Positions 24,900-33,193 of a DNA stretch of 64,000 nucleotides are shown piece by piece (the first letter of the stretch is position 1; each line of letters begins with the position of its first letter). Source of the DNA: Acidobacteriaceae bacterium. GTDB lineage: Bacteria > Acidobacteriota > Terriglobia > Terriglobales > Acidobacteriaceae. The position numbers were made by a program, and so were the translations under genes. The notes under the pieces are model-generated. The model was not told the DNA's origin, did no database searches, and was given only the letters and a program-made list of their open reading frames with translations. The DNA lies in contig DAIDKP010000026.1 in assembly GCA_027449965.1 (NCBI GenBank), positions 124,001 through 188,000 of the forward strand. Reading direction: 5' to 3'.

Positions 24900-24998
24900 G
24901 TGCCGGGTCCTACGCGACGCAATCCCGCCAATCCCGCCAGGTCCGGAAGGAAGCAACGGTAACGGGCTAGTGCGGGCGCAGTAGGTTTCCCGGTACTT
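24900..24998 (+). ncRNA. ffs: signal recognition particle RNA (4.5S, small bacterial type)
   Basis: The apical domain is unmistakable: CCAGGTCCGGAAGGAAGCAACGG (24938 onward) contains the GGAA tetraloop and the asymmetric loop bound by Ffh. The ends pair (TGCCGGG at 24901-24907 with CCCGGTA at 24989-24995), giving one long hairpin of about 97 bases, and a T6 run (24997-25002) acts as terminator. A -10 element TATGAT at 24888-24893 places the start at about 24900; no good -35 is visible. The RNA targets inner-membrane proteins with Ffh and FtsY. Confidence 0.95.
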
Positions 24999-25086
24999 TT
25001 TTGTGCGCCTGCGTTCTGTGCGCAGGTGAATCGGGGTTGGCCTGCGGGCCGCACTCAGTCGCTGTTGCGCTGAAGGAGAGTTTGTT

Positions 25087-26103
25087 TTGAGCCATTCATT
25101 TCGCTCGCCCGTTGCCACACGCGTCAAAATCAGCGCCCTCGGCACCTACGTTCCACCCAAAGTGCTGACCAACGCGGATCTGGAAAAGATGGTCGAGACC
25201 AACGACCAGTGGATCACCGAGCGCACCGGCATCAAGGAGCGTCACATTCTTGACCAGGGACTCGGCACCAGCGACATGGCCGCCGAAGCGGCGCGGCGTT
25301 GTCTGGCCCAGCGCGGCATCGATGCCACGGAGGTCGAGGCGATCCTCGTCGGGACGGTCACGCCGGATATGCTTTTCCCTTCGACCGCCTGTCTGGTTCA
25401 GAACAAGATCGGCGCCAACGGTGCGTGGGGATTTGATGTCTCGGCGGGTTGTTCGGGCTTTGTCTTTGCGCTTCAGGCCGGAGCCAAACTGGTGGAGAGC
25501 GGCGCGCACAAGAAAGTGCTGGTCATCGGCGGCGACGCCAACTCCCGCATGGTCGATTACACCGACCGCACCACCTGCATCCTCTTTGGCGACGGAGCCG
25601 GCGCCGTGCTGCTGGAGCCGTGCGAAGGCGACGAGATCGGACTCATCGACTTTGTGCACGAGATCGACGGCTCTGGCGGGCCTGCGCTCAACCTGGCCGC
25701 CGGTGGCAGCCTGCGCCCGGCCAGTGCGGAGACCGTGGCCGCCAAGCAACACTACATCCATCAGGACGGCCAGACCGTCTACAAATTTGCCGTGCGCAAG
25801 ATGGCTGAGGCTACCACGCGCGTGCTGGAGCGCAACGGCGTCTCTGGCCAGGAGCTGGGCTGCTTCATTCCCCATCAGGCCAACAAGCGCATCATCACGG
25901 CAACGGCCGAGCGGCTGGGCATGGACGAGAGCCGGGTCATCGTCAACATTGAAAAGTACGGCAACACCTCCGGCGGCACCATTCCGCTGGCTATGGGAAC
26001 GGCCATCGAACAGGGCAAGCTGCACAAGGGCGATCTGGTGCTGATCGCCGCTGCCGGAGCGGGTTTCACGGTTGGGGCTGCGCTGTTGCGCTGGGAGTTT
26101 TAG
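25087..26103 (+). CDS. fabH: beta-ketoacyl-ACP synthase III
   Basis: A 338-residue thiolase-fold enzyme that starts fatty-acid synthesis by condensing acetyl-CoA with malonyl-ACP. The catalytic triad is Cys122 (SAGCSGF), His263 (IPHQANKR) and Asn293 (YGNTSGGT). The start is a TTG, chosen because AAGGAGAG lies nine bases upstream and no nearer ATG gives the conserved N-terminus ([12 protein letters not shown]). The SRP RNA gene lies 84 bases upstream and has its own terminator. No other fab genes are nearby, so this is an isolated fabH. Confidence 0.94.
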   Translation: MSHSFRSPVATRVKISALGTYVPPKVLTNADLEKMVETNDQWITERTGIKERHILDQGLGTSDMAAEAARRCLAQRGIDATEVEAILVGTVTPDMLFPSTACLVQNKIGANGAWGFDVSAGCSGFVFALQAGAKLVESGAHKKVLVIGGDANSRMVDYTDRTTCILFGDGAGAVLLEPCEGDEIGLIDFVHEIDGSGGPALNLAAGGSLRPASAETVAAKQHYIHQDGQTVYKFAVRKMAEATTRVLERNGVSGQELGCFIPHQANKRIITATAERLGMDESRVIVNIEKYGNTSGGTIPLAMGTAIEQGKLHKGDLVLIAAAGAGFTVGAALLRWEF

Positions 26104-26175
26104 GGCATCCTTCGGATCAAAGTCCGGACCGGCTGCATTTTCCGGATGGGTGTAGACGGACATCGCGATCGCTGA

Positions 26176-26203
26176 GTGGATTTTCCTCAAGAAAATCCAC
26201 TTT
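26176..26203 (+). terminator. hairpin between convergent fabH and mqnA
   Basis: A perfect 10-bp inverted repeat (GTGGATTTTC at 26176-26185, GAAAATCCAC at 26191-26200) with a five-base loop is followed by TTT. The short U-run makes it a moderate terminator candidate for fabH. Confidence 0.55.
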
Positions 26204-26220
26204 CGCCCCGGCCAGAAAGT

Positions 26221-27147
26221 TCATGGTATTCCGGAAAATGCCGATAGCGTATACGTGGGCAGAATTCCGTGCTTCCCCGCCAGCCGATAGAACAACCGCA
26301 TCCCGTCCAGGCACGCTTGGTCCAGGTGATAGGAGATATTTTCCGTCAGATAGGTGCGAATCGTCTCTGCGCTGAGCGGCAGGCGCGCCGACCACTCCGC
26401 GACCAACGACTCAACGTTGGCCAGACCGCGATCCCGCGAAGCGCATGTGTCGGCAGCAATCGTCTCCAGCGTCACGCCTCGGCCTGGCAACTTGCCCGCG
26501 CCAACCGTCGATTGGCGAACCGCCCACACCGCGGAGACCCATGGCGTTCCAGTCAGACGGATCCACTCTTCGGCCAGGTCATGATAGACCAGCTCTTCGC
26601 CGGTACGCTCTTCGCGATTCTGTCGCTCTTCGAGTGCAAACAAGGCCGGATCGCCGATCACCAGCGCCGCGTCGGCCGACTCCAGCATTGCATCGGGATC
26701 GGGCCGGTGCGGCTGAAACTCCGGAGCGTTTTTCGCGGATGCACCCGGCTGCCACCACTCGCGAAAGAGAATCTGCGTATAGGCCAGCGTGGCGCGCGAA
26801 GAGGTATCGGCAGCGATGGTGCGAATCGCGCTCAGCGGCTGACGCGCTCGCCGAATCAACAGCAGCGAACGCACGCGCCGCGTGGCGGCAATGGCGCAGC
26901 CCGGAACCAGCGCAAGCTCAGGATTCGTGGCCAGTGCGGCAATCGGCACCAGTCCCAGATCCGCTGCCTGAGCCGCTTCTTCCGGCAGCGCCAGTCGCGC
27001 CGCGCACTCCGACGGCATCATCCACTCCAGCCGATAGCGCTGCGCCATCCTGCTGCTCCACGGTTCGTGTTCAAAGTCCCACATCAGCGGCGCAGGATTC
27101 AGAAACCGAATCGCTGCAACGCGAAGCTGCTCCACCGGATCATTCAC
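26221..27147 (-). CDS. mqnA: chorismate dehydratase MqnA (futalosine menaquinone pathway)
   Basis: A 308-residue periplasmic-binding-protein-fold enzyme that dehydrates chorismate to 3-enolpyruvyl-benzoate, the first step of the futalosine route to menaquinone. The family segments are RFLNPAPLMW at the N-terminus, DLGLVPIAAL (about 64-73), CAIAATRRVRSLLL (about 83-96) and ADTSSRAT (about 112-119). The C-terminal helix pair SYHLDQACLDGMRLFYRLA is typical. It implies an anaerobic or microaerobic respiratory quinone pool of menaquinone. Other mqn genes are not in the window. The ATG overlaps the stop of a possible small upstream ORF by four bases. The alternative, a generic solute-binding protein, is less likely because there is no signal peptide. 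Confidence 0.88.
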   Translation of the reverse strand: MNDPVEQLRVAAIRFLNPAPLMWDFEHEPWSSRMAQRYRLEWMMPSECAARLALPEEAAQAADLGLVPIAALATNPELALVPGCAIAATRRVRSLLLIRRARQPLSAIRTIAADTSSRATLAYTQILFREWWQPGASAKNAPEFQPHRPDPDAMLESADAALVIGDPALFALEERQNREERTGEELVYHDLAEEWIRLTGTPWVSAVWAVRQSTVGAGKLPGRGVTLETIAADTCASRDRGLANVESLVAEWSARLPLSAETIRTYLTENISYHLDQACLDGMRLFYRLAGKHGILPTYTLSAFSGIP

Positions 27148-27290
27148 TTCTTCAGAGTATCAATCCGACGCAGCGCTTCGTCTTCTCTGTGCCGCTTCTC
27201 GGTTTCGCCGCATCCACACAGCATCCAAATGCATTTGGGATTCGCCTTGCGGCAGGCTTGTTTAGCCGTCTCCGAGCCGTCGTCACACAT
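27144..27290 (-). CDS. possible small Cys-rich protein upstream of mqnA, 48 residues
   Basis: A short frame starting at ATG 27290 encodes 48 residues with five cysteines (MCDDGSE, QACRKANPKC, LCGCGE) and a charged helical C-terminus. Its TGA overlaps the mqnA ATG as ATGA, the pattern of translational coupling, and its codon use resembles that of real genes here. The ribosome binding site is weak (GCAGG directly before the ATG). No family is recognised. An in-frame upstream extension exists but overlaps the dprA start region. Confidence 0.35.
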   Translation of the reverse strand: MCDDGSETAKQACRKANPKCIWMLCGCGETEKRHREDEALRRIDTLKK

Positions 27291-27308
27291 CCTGCAAAAC
27301 ACTCTGCG

Positions 27309-27314
27309 TATAAT
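27309..27314 (+). promoter_or_regulatory. -10 element for dprA
   Basis: A consensus TATAAT stands 84 bases before the dprA ATG. No matching -35 hexamer is seen at 16-18 bases, so the promoter call is tentative. Confidence 0.4.
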
Positions 27315-27397
27315 CGGGAGCATTCGTCGGAGGCATCGCACATGCTTCCAGACGTTGAACCAGCTTTGCCATGCAGTTCCGATCGAAGGGAAGGGAA

Positions 27398-28570
27398 ATG
27401 CCAATGACCACAAGCGACACAAGCGATCCAGCCATTGCCGAGGACTCGCTGGCATGGCTGGCGATGGCGCTCACGCCCACGCTTGGCCCACGCCGCATCC
27501 TGGACGCGATGCGTCAGTTGGAGCGCCCGGCGGCTTTGTTTTCGCTTTCGCTCACGGAGATGGAATCGCTTTCGATCTCCGCCTCCGCCGCGCAGTTTCT
27601 CTTTGAGGGCAAGGGCCGTCAGGCTGCCGAGCAGCAACGGTTGCGTGCCGCCGAGGCCGGTGCGCAGATTCTCAGCTTCGATGAGGAACTCTATCCGGAG
27701 CGCCTGCGCGAAATCTACGATCCGCCTCCCGTGCTTTGGTTTCGCGGCGATGCGTGCCTGCTCAGTGTGCCATCGATTGCCGTCGTCGGCACGCGCCATC
27801 CCACGCCCTATGGCAGCGGTATGGCGGAGATGTTGTCGCGCGATCTGGCGCTGCGCGGCATGCTCATTCTGAGTGGCATGGCCCGCGGCGTGGACACGTC
27901 CGCGCACAAAGGCGCGCTGGCCGCGCAGCGGCCCACAGCCGCCATCTGGGGCACGGGCGTCGATGTCGTCTATCCCAAGGAGAATCGCAAGCTCGCCGAC
28001 GACATTCTGGCCGCCGGCGGCGTCATTGCCAGCGAGTTGCCGCTGGGCACGTTTCCAGCGCCGCAGAACTTTCCTCGTCGCAACCGCATCCTCTCCGGCA
28101 TGAGCGTCGGCGTGCTGGTCGTCGAGGCCAGCGAACACTCCGGCACGCGCGTGACGGCGCGCTGCGCGCTCGAGCAGGGGCGCGATGTCTACGCGGTTCC
28201 GGGCAACGTCACCAGCAAAGGCTCGTGGACGCCGAATACGCTCATCAAGCAGGGAGCGCAACTGACGGCGACGTGGGAAGATGTGTGGGAAGCGCTGCCG
28301 TCGCAGGTGCGGCTCCAACTGGAATCGACGCAGGGTTCTGCATCCAATGCCGGCGCTGCCGCATCGTTACTACCGGACCCGGCTCTTGGCCCGCAGGAGG
28401 CGATGGTGTTGGAGGTGCTCCAGCCTGACTCTGCACTCCAACTTGACGAAATTCTGGAGAAGCTGGACACTCAGATGACTTCTTCGGAGGTTTTTACGGC
28501 TCTGTTTGAGCTGGAGATGGCAGGTCGTGTGCGGAAGCTTCCGGGCAGTTCCTATGTATTGTCTTTTTAG
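27398..28570 (+). CDS. dprA: DNA processing protein DprA (Smf)
   Basis: A 390-residue DprA that loads RecA onto incoming single-stranded DNA during natural transformation. An N-terminal helical (SAM-like) region (about 10-90) is followed by the Rossmann-like core (about 100-300) with IAVVGTRHPTPYG, LSGMARGVDTSAHKGAL, FPRRNRILSGM and SEHSGTRVTAR. A C-terminal winged-helix domain (about 330-390) is also present. The start is ATG 27398 with GAAGGG seven bases upstream; ATG 27404 is equally possible. The gene is monocistronic between mqnA (divergent) and topA. It is found in most bacteria, so competence is not proved by it alone. Confidence 0.93.
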   Translation: MPMTTSDTSDPAIAEDSLAWLAMALTPTLGPRRILDAMRQLERPAALFSLSLTEMESLSISASAAQFLFEGKGRQAAEQQRLRAAEAGAQILSFDEELYPERLREIYDPPPVLWFRGDACLLSVPSIAVVGTRHPTPYGSGMAEMLSRDLALRGMLILSGMARGVDTSAHKGALAAQRPTAAIWGTGVDVVYPKENRKLADDILAAGGVIASELPLGTFPAPQNFPRRNRILSGMSVGVLVVEASEHSGTRVTARCALEQGRDVYAVPGNVTSKGSWTPNTLIKQGAQLTATWEDVWEALPSQVRLQLESTQGSASNAGAAASLLPDPALGPQEAMVLEVLQPDSALQLDEILEKLDTQMTSSEVFTALFELEMAGRVRKLPGSSYVLSF

Positions 28571-28806
28571 CGGCTTCCGATTTTGACTTGCCGATGCAAC
28601 GCAAACCGAAACTGGCAACAGCGCCCCCATCCGTGTTAGCTTGCAGTGTTCTGCACCTCGTTTTTCGCTGTCCCAATGCAGGATCGAAACTCCAACGCTG
28701 CGCAGTGCCGATTGAGCAATAAAACGGAAACCCCTGAGACGAGTCCAAAGGGAGCAGTGGAAATCGCGTTACATTGGGGAACAGCGAGATTTTTAGAAGG
28801 AAGAAA

Positions 28807-31521
28807 ATGAGCAAATCACTGGTTATCGTCGAGTCGCCCGCCAAGGCCAAGACGATTGGAAAATATCTCGGCAAAGACTTCGAGGTGCAGGCTTCGATCG
28901 GTCACATCATGGACCTGCCCAAAAACGATATCGGCGTTGAACTGAAAAAGCGAACCTTTGAGCCGACGCTCATTGTCTCCCCGGGCAAGGAAAAGCTGGT
29001 GCAGCAGCTCAAGCGAGCCGCCGCCAAAGCGGATCATATTTATCTGGCGCCTGACCCGGACCGCGAAGGCGAAGCGATTGCGTATCATCTGGCGCTGCAA
29101 TTGGGCACCACCGCGGCGCTGCGCAAGAAAATCCAGCGCGTCACCTTCAATGAGATCACCAAGAAAGCCGTGAAGGATGCGTTTCAACATGCGCGGGACA
29201 TCGATCAGGATCTGGTGGATGCGCAGCAGACGCGCCGCGTGCTGGATCGTCTGGTGGGCTATCAGGTTTCGCCGCTGCTGTGGGACAAAGTGCGTCGCGG
29301 ACTCTCTGCCGGACGTGTGCAGACCGTGGCCGTGCGTCTGATCGTGGAGCGCGAGCGGGAGATCGCCGCCTTCAAGCCGGTCGAGTACTGGAATATCGCC
29401 GCCGAACTGCACCCGAGGGGCAAAGCCGAGCGCAGTTTCCGCGCCAGCCTGGTGGGCATCGATGGTGAGGCGATTCGCGTTGCCAACGGCGTGGATAAAG
29501 AAGGCAAGGCGCAGTTCCTGGCCAACGCATTGCCGGACAAAGCCACAGTGGACACGGTGCTGGCCGCGCTGGACAAGGCAGACTGGACGCTTGGCTCGGT
29601 GACCCAGACCGAGCAGCGACGCAAGCCGCTGGCTCCGTTCATCACCAGCCAGTTGCAACGCGATGCGGCCAGCAAGCTCGGCTTCAATGTGCGACGCACG
29701 ATGGGTGTGGCGCAGCGGCTTTATGAAGGTGTGGACATTGGCGCCGAGGGCACGGTAGGCCTCATCACCTACATGCGTACCGATTCGCCGCGCGTCTCGC
29801 CGGAGGCCAAGGAGAGCGCGCGTCAATGGATCTCCGAGCGGCTTGGCCCGCAGTATCTGCCCGCCACGCCCAACTCGTTTCAAGGCAAAAAGGACGCGCA
29901 GGATGCGCACGAAGCCATTCGCCCCACCGATGCCACGCGCACGCCGGAGTTGATGGCGCAGTACCTGACCGACGAGCAGCTCAAGCTCTACCGGCTGATC
30001 TGGCAGCGTTTTGTCGCTTCCCAGATGACTCCGGCGATCTATGACGTGACCACGGCGAAGATCGATGCGCGTTCCAGGCTGGATGGCAGGAACTATGATT
30101 TTCGCGTCAGTGGCCGCGTGTTGCGCTTCGACGGTTTCCTCAAGGTCTATGAGATGTTTGAGGAGCGCAAGGATTCCGACGAAGAAGGCGACGATCAGCG
30201 TCTGCCTTCGCTTGAGGGTGTGCGCGAGCTGGTCTGTCGCGCGCTCGATCCGCAGCAGAAGTTTACCCAGCCTCCGCCGCGCTTCAATGAAGCTTCGCTG
30301 GTCAAGGTGCTGGAAGAGCGCGGCATCGGTCGCCCATCCACGTATGCCTCCATCATCAACACGATTCAGGATCGCGAGTACGTGACCAAAGTCTCGAATC
30401 GCTTCTATCCGACAGAGATTGGCGTTGTCGTCTGCGATCTGCTGGTGAAGAACTTCGGCTACATCTTTGACCCGGCCTATACCGCACGGCTCGAAGAGGA
30501 GCTGGATGACATTGAAGATGGCAAGGAGCGCTGGACCGATCTGCTCAAAGGCTTTTACGCGCACTTTGAAAAGGAGCTGACCGTCGCCGAAAAGGAGATG
30601 GAGTCCATCAAGGCGATGGAGATTCCGACCGATGAGAAGTGCGAGCGGTGCGGCTCTCCGCTGGTGCTCAAGTGGGGCAAATTCGGTACCTTCTACTCCT
30701 GCAGCGCGTACAACAAGAAGGACAAGAACAGTTGCACCTTTACCCGCGAAAACATTGCGGCCAAGCCGGATATGGTCTTCAAGGATGCGCTCGAATCCGA
30801 GCAAAGCGAGGAGTACTGCGACAACTGCGGTCGCGTCATGGTGCTGCGTCGCGGCATCTTCGGTCCATACATGGCCTGCCCGGGCTTCAATGAGGATCCG
30901 CCGTGCAAGACGATCCGCAAGCTGAGCCAGAAGCAGCAGCAGAAGCTGAACGCGCCCCAGCCCACCGGCGAAGCCTGTCCGCTTTGCGGCAAGGATCTGG
31001 TTCTGCGCCAGGGCGCTTACGGCGAATTTGTCTCCTGCTCCGGCTATCCCAAGTGCAAGTATGTGAAGCAGAACCTCATCGAAGGCATGAAGTGTCCGAA
31101 GTGCGGTGAGGGTGACCTGGCCGAGCGCAAGGCGCGCCGTGGAAACATCTTCTGGGGCTGCACGAACTATCCAAAGTGCGACTTCACCTCCAACTACAAG
31201 CCGGTGGCCAAAAAGTGTCCCAAGTGCCATAGCCCCTATCTGCTGGAAAAGACGCTCAAGACGGGTGTTTATCTTTTCTGCCCCAACAGCAAGGCGCAGG
31301 AAGAAGCCGCCGAGGAGACGGCCAAGCCTGCCGGCAAGCGCGGCAAGGCAAAGCTTCCGGAGAAAGCCGTCAAAAAGCCAGCCCGTCCCGTTGCCGTCTG
31401 CGAATATGAAAAGCGCATCGGCGATGCGCCACCGCCGCCGGCGGCTCCGACGGCAGAGACGCACGGCCCGGTGAAACTCAGCGCTCGCAGTGAACAGGAG
31501 CAACTGGAACCGGTTTCCTGA
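28807..31521 (+). CDS. topA: DNA topoisomerase I
   Basis: A 904-residue type IA topoisomerase that relaxes negative supercoils. The Toprim domain has VESPAKAKTI and DPDREGEA, and the active-site tyrosine is Tyr322 (LITYMRTDSPR). The C-terminus has five zinc-ribbon-like repeats: CERCGSP, CDNCGRV, CPLCGKD, CPKCGEGD and CPKCHSP, each with a second Cys pair except the last, which has one Cys. A final Lys/Pro/Glu-rich tail follows (about 850-904). ATG 28807 has AAGGA seven bases upstream; a longer frame lacks support. No dprA-topA overlap exists (236-base gap), but the dprA-topA gene order is common in bacteria. Confidence 0.95.
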   Translation: MSKSLVIVESPAKAKTIGKYLGKDFEVQASIGHIMDLPKNDIGVELKKRTFEPTLIVSPGKEKLVQQLKRAAAKADHIYLAPDPDREGEAIAYHLALQLGTTAALRKKIQRVTFNEITKKAVKDAFQHARDIDQDLVDAQQTRRVLDRLVGYQVSPLLWDKVRRGLSAGRVQTVAVRLIVEREREIAAFKPVEYWNIAAELHPRGKAERSFRASLVGIDGEAIRVANGVDKEGKAQFLANALPDKATVDTVLAALDKADWTLGSVTQTEQRRKPLAPFITSQLQRDAASKLGFNVRRTMGVAQRLYEGVDIGAEGTVGLITYMRTDSPRVSPEAKESARQWISERLGPQYLPATPNSFQGKKDAQDAHEAIRPTDATRTPELMAQYLTDEQLKLYRLIWQRFVASQMTPAIYDVTTAKIDARSRLDGRNYDFRVSGRVLRFDGFLKVYEMFEERKDSDEEGDDQRLPSLEGVRELVCRALDPQQKFTQPPPRFNEASLVKVLEERGIGRPSTYASIINTIQDREYVTKVSNRFYPTEIGVVVCDLLVKNFGYIFDPAYTARLEEELDDIEDGKERWTDLLKGFYAHFEKELTVAEKEMESIKAMEIPTDEKCERCGSPLVLKWGKFGTFYSCSAYNKKDKNSCTFTRENIAAKPDMVFKDALESEQSEEYCDNCGRVMVLRRGIFGPYMACPGFNEDPPCKTIRKLSQKQQQKLNAPQPTGEACPLCGKDLVLRQGAYGEFVSCSGYPKCKYVKQNLIEGMKCPKCGEGDLAERKARRGNIFWGCTNYPKCDFTSNYKPVAKKCPKCHSPYLLEKTLKTGVYLFCPNSKAQEEAAEETAKPAGKRGKAKLPEKAVKKPARPVAVCEYEKRIGDAPPPPAAPTAETHGPVKLSARSEQEQLEPVS

Positions 31522-31670
31522 GCCTCACGCTCTGCCCTGCGGAACCCGCAGAGGGACCAGCCTCGTATCTGAAGTGAAGCAGGGAATGGGCGGAGAGGGT
31601 TTTCGTCGGTTCCCGATTCACTCCATCCAACGGAACATACAACTGAGCAAGAATTTCTGGAGGAACCATC

Positions 31671-32114
31671 ATGGAAAAGGCACTGGCATCGCACGGCGAT
31701 GCCGAACTGATTCTCAAGCTCTACGAACTTCGCACGGAGACCGTCATGCGTCAGGCGCGGGCCTGGTTTCTGGCTGATTTCTGGCCGGAGACGGCAGAAG
31801 AGTTCTTCACCGTCCTCAATGAATTCGGCTCCCAGCGCAATGCCTATCTGCGTCAGGTGGTGAGTTACTGGGAGATGGCCGCGGCGCTGGTTCTTCACGG
31901 CTCGCTCTCTGCCGATCTCTTTCTGGACACCAACGGCGAACCGTTCTTTTACGCGGCCAAGCTGGCTCACATCCTGCCGGAGATTCACGCGCAACGCCCT
32001 GGCTATATGGGCAAGGTGCTCAAGCTGGTCGAGTTGTATCCAGCTGCCTCGGCGATGTTCGAGGGCATGAAGAAGAACATCGCAAAGATGCGCGAAGCAC
32101 GAAAAACTGCCTGA
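31671..32114 (+). CDS. conserved hypothetical helical protein, 147 residues
   Basis: Preceded by TGGAGGA with six bases to the ATG. The protein is soluble, mostly alpha-helical and acidic-aromatic (LRTETVMRQARAWFLADFWPET, YLRQVVSYWEMAAALVLHGSL), with a Lys-rich C-terminus. No signal peptide, transmembrane segment or catalytic motif is apparent and I cannot name a family. It lies 149 bases after topA on the same strand and may have its own promoter. Confidence 0.7.
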   Translation: MEKALASHGDAELILKLYELRTETVMRQARAWFLADFWPETAEEFFTVLNEFGSQRNAYLRQVVSYWEMAAALVLHGSLSADLFLDTNGEPFFYAAKLAHILPEIHAQRPGYMGKVLKLVELYPAASAMFEGMKKNIAKMREARKTA

Positions 32115-32249
32115 ACTTGTTGATTCGACTGCAAACGTCCTCACAGAATGCTTGCCAAACCCCATCTGCCGGGAGCATCATAGTCCTGTCGCAGCCATCC
32201 AGGCGAAAGCGGCGTTCAAACCAGTTCCAACAGAAAAGGAAGAAACTTC

Positions 32250-32576
32250 ATGAAGCGTATTCTCGCACTCACCTTCTCCGCAGCTGCGATGGCTTCGGTT
32301 GCCGCATTCGCCGCTGGCACCTCCACCAACATCACCGGCTACGTCTCCGACGCCATGTGCGGAGCCAAACATGCCGGTTCCGGCGCGGCCTGCGTCAAGA
32401 AGTGCATCGCGATGGGCGAAAAGCCGGTCTTCGTCGATGACGCCAAGAAGATGGTCTGGGCCATCGACAACCCGGATTCCGTCAAGGGCGTCTATGGCGA
32501 TCACGTCAAGATCACCGCAACGGTGGACGCGGCCAAGAAGAGCGTTCACATCACCAGCGTCAAGCCCATGGCCTGA
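32250..32576 (+). CDS. small secreted protein with conserved cysteines
   Basis: A 108-residue protein with a clean signal peptide (cleavage near AAFA, residue 22) and AAGGAAG as ribosome binding site. The mature part has three cysteines in ISDAMC-like order (VSDAMCGAKH, AACVKKCIAMGEKPVF) and a beta-rich OB-like C-terminus (YGDHVKITATVDAAKKSVHI). This architecture is common in Acidobacteria, where it is annotated only as hypothetical. The C-x2-H-type arrangement near AMCGAKH and CVKKC could bind a metal. A strong hairpin follows the stop codon. Confidence 0.75.
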   Translation: MKRILALTFSAAAMASVAAFAAGTSTNITGYVSDAMCGAKHAGSGAACVKKCIAMGEKPVFVDDAKKMVWAIDNPDSVKGVYGDHVKITATVDAAKKSVHITSVKPMA

Positions 32577-32615
32577 GCTTACCCGACTCTTCGGTCATAC
32601 CGCTGGATAGCCTGC

Positions 32616-32645
32616 CTGGCATGGACACATCTGTGTCCATGCCAG
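32616..32645 (+). terminator. strong hairpin after the small secreted-protein gene
   Basis: CTGGCATGGACAC (32616-32628) pairs perfectly with GTGTCCATGCCAG (32633-32645) around an ATCT loop, with AGCC/GGCT pairing further out. No U-tract follows, so termination may need help, or the stem may protect the 3' end of the mRNA. Confidence 0.5.
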
Positions 32646-32691
32646 CGGGCTTCTATCGTATACAATCAATCCTCAAGGTGCATCGATCGAT

Positions 32692-32976
32692 ATGGCTAAA
32701 GCCGTTTGGAATGGTCTTGTGATCGCTGAAAGCGACCAGTATGAGGTCGTCGAAGGCAATGTCTATTTCCCTGAATCTGCTTTGAAACGCGAGTATTTTC
32801 GTCCCAGCTCCACCACCTCCACCTGCCCCTGGAAGGGTCAGGCTCGTTACTACACCCTCATCTGGGGCGATCAGGAAAACCTGGATGCTGCCTGGTATTA
32901 CCCGGACCCCAAGCCGGCGGCGCGTAAGATCAAGAACCATGTCGCGTTCTGGCGCGGCGTCGAGGTGGAAAAGTAG
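32692..32976 (+). CDS. DUF427 family protein
   Basis: A 94-residue single-domain protein of the DUF427 family. The family signatures are MAKAVWNGLVIAESD, VYFPESALKREYF, the CPWKGQARYY segment and AWYYPDPKPAARKIKNHVAFW. The length is normal. Structures show a small beta-barrel-like fold; no activity is established. AAGGTG lies 11 bases upstream of the ATG. It stands alone between the small secreted protein and the M16 protease. Confidence 0.9.
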   Translation: MAKAVWNGLVIAESDQYEVVEGNVYFPESALKREYFRPSSTTSTCPWKGQARYYTLIWGDQENLDAAWYYPDPKPAARKIKNHVAFWRGVEVEK

Positions 32977-33193
32977 CGGATCGAGCAGCTCAGGTAACTC
33001 GACTCAGGCCCGCTTCTCGGGTCTGCTTCTCGGGTTCAGACGCGCAATGGTCCAAACGCTCAGACGCTCAATTGTCTGGAACGGATCTTCCCGCGATCTC
33101 GTATAAGCTGCTCAGGGACCGCAGGAGGCCCGCTCATCGGCTGGCGTTCCGCAATTTCACTCTTGCCCTCGATCTTCACTCCGGAGACCCATC

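Noticed and set aside
24897-25145. minus-strand frame over the SRP RNA
   Set aside because: The region is an RNA gene with conserved 4.5S features; the frame has no coding support.
28816-31503. 895-codon open frame antisense to topA
   Set aside because: GC-rich genes produce long antisense frames. The plus-strand topA has complete catalytic and zinc-finger motifs; the antisense product shows no family motifs and has no ribosome binding site.
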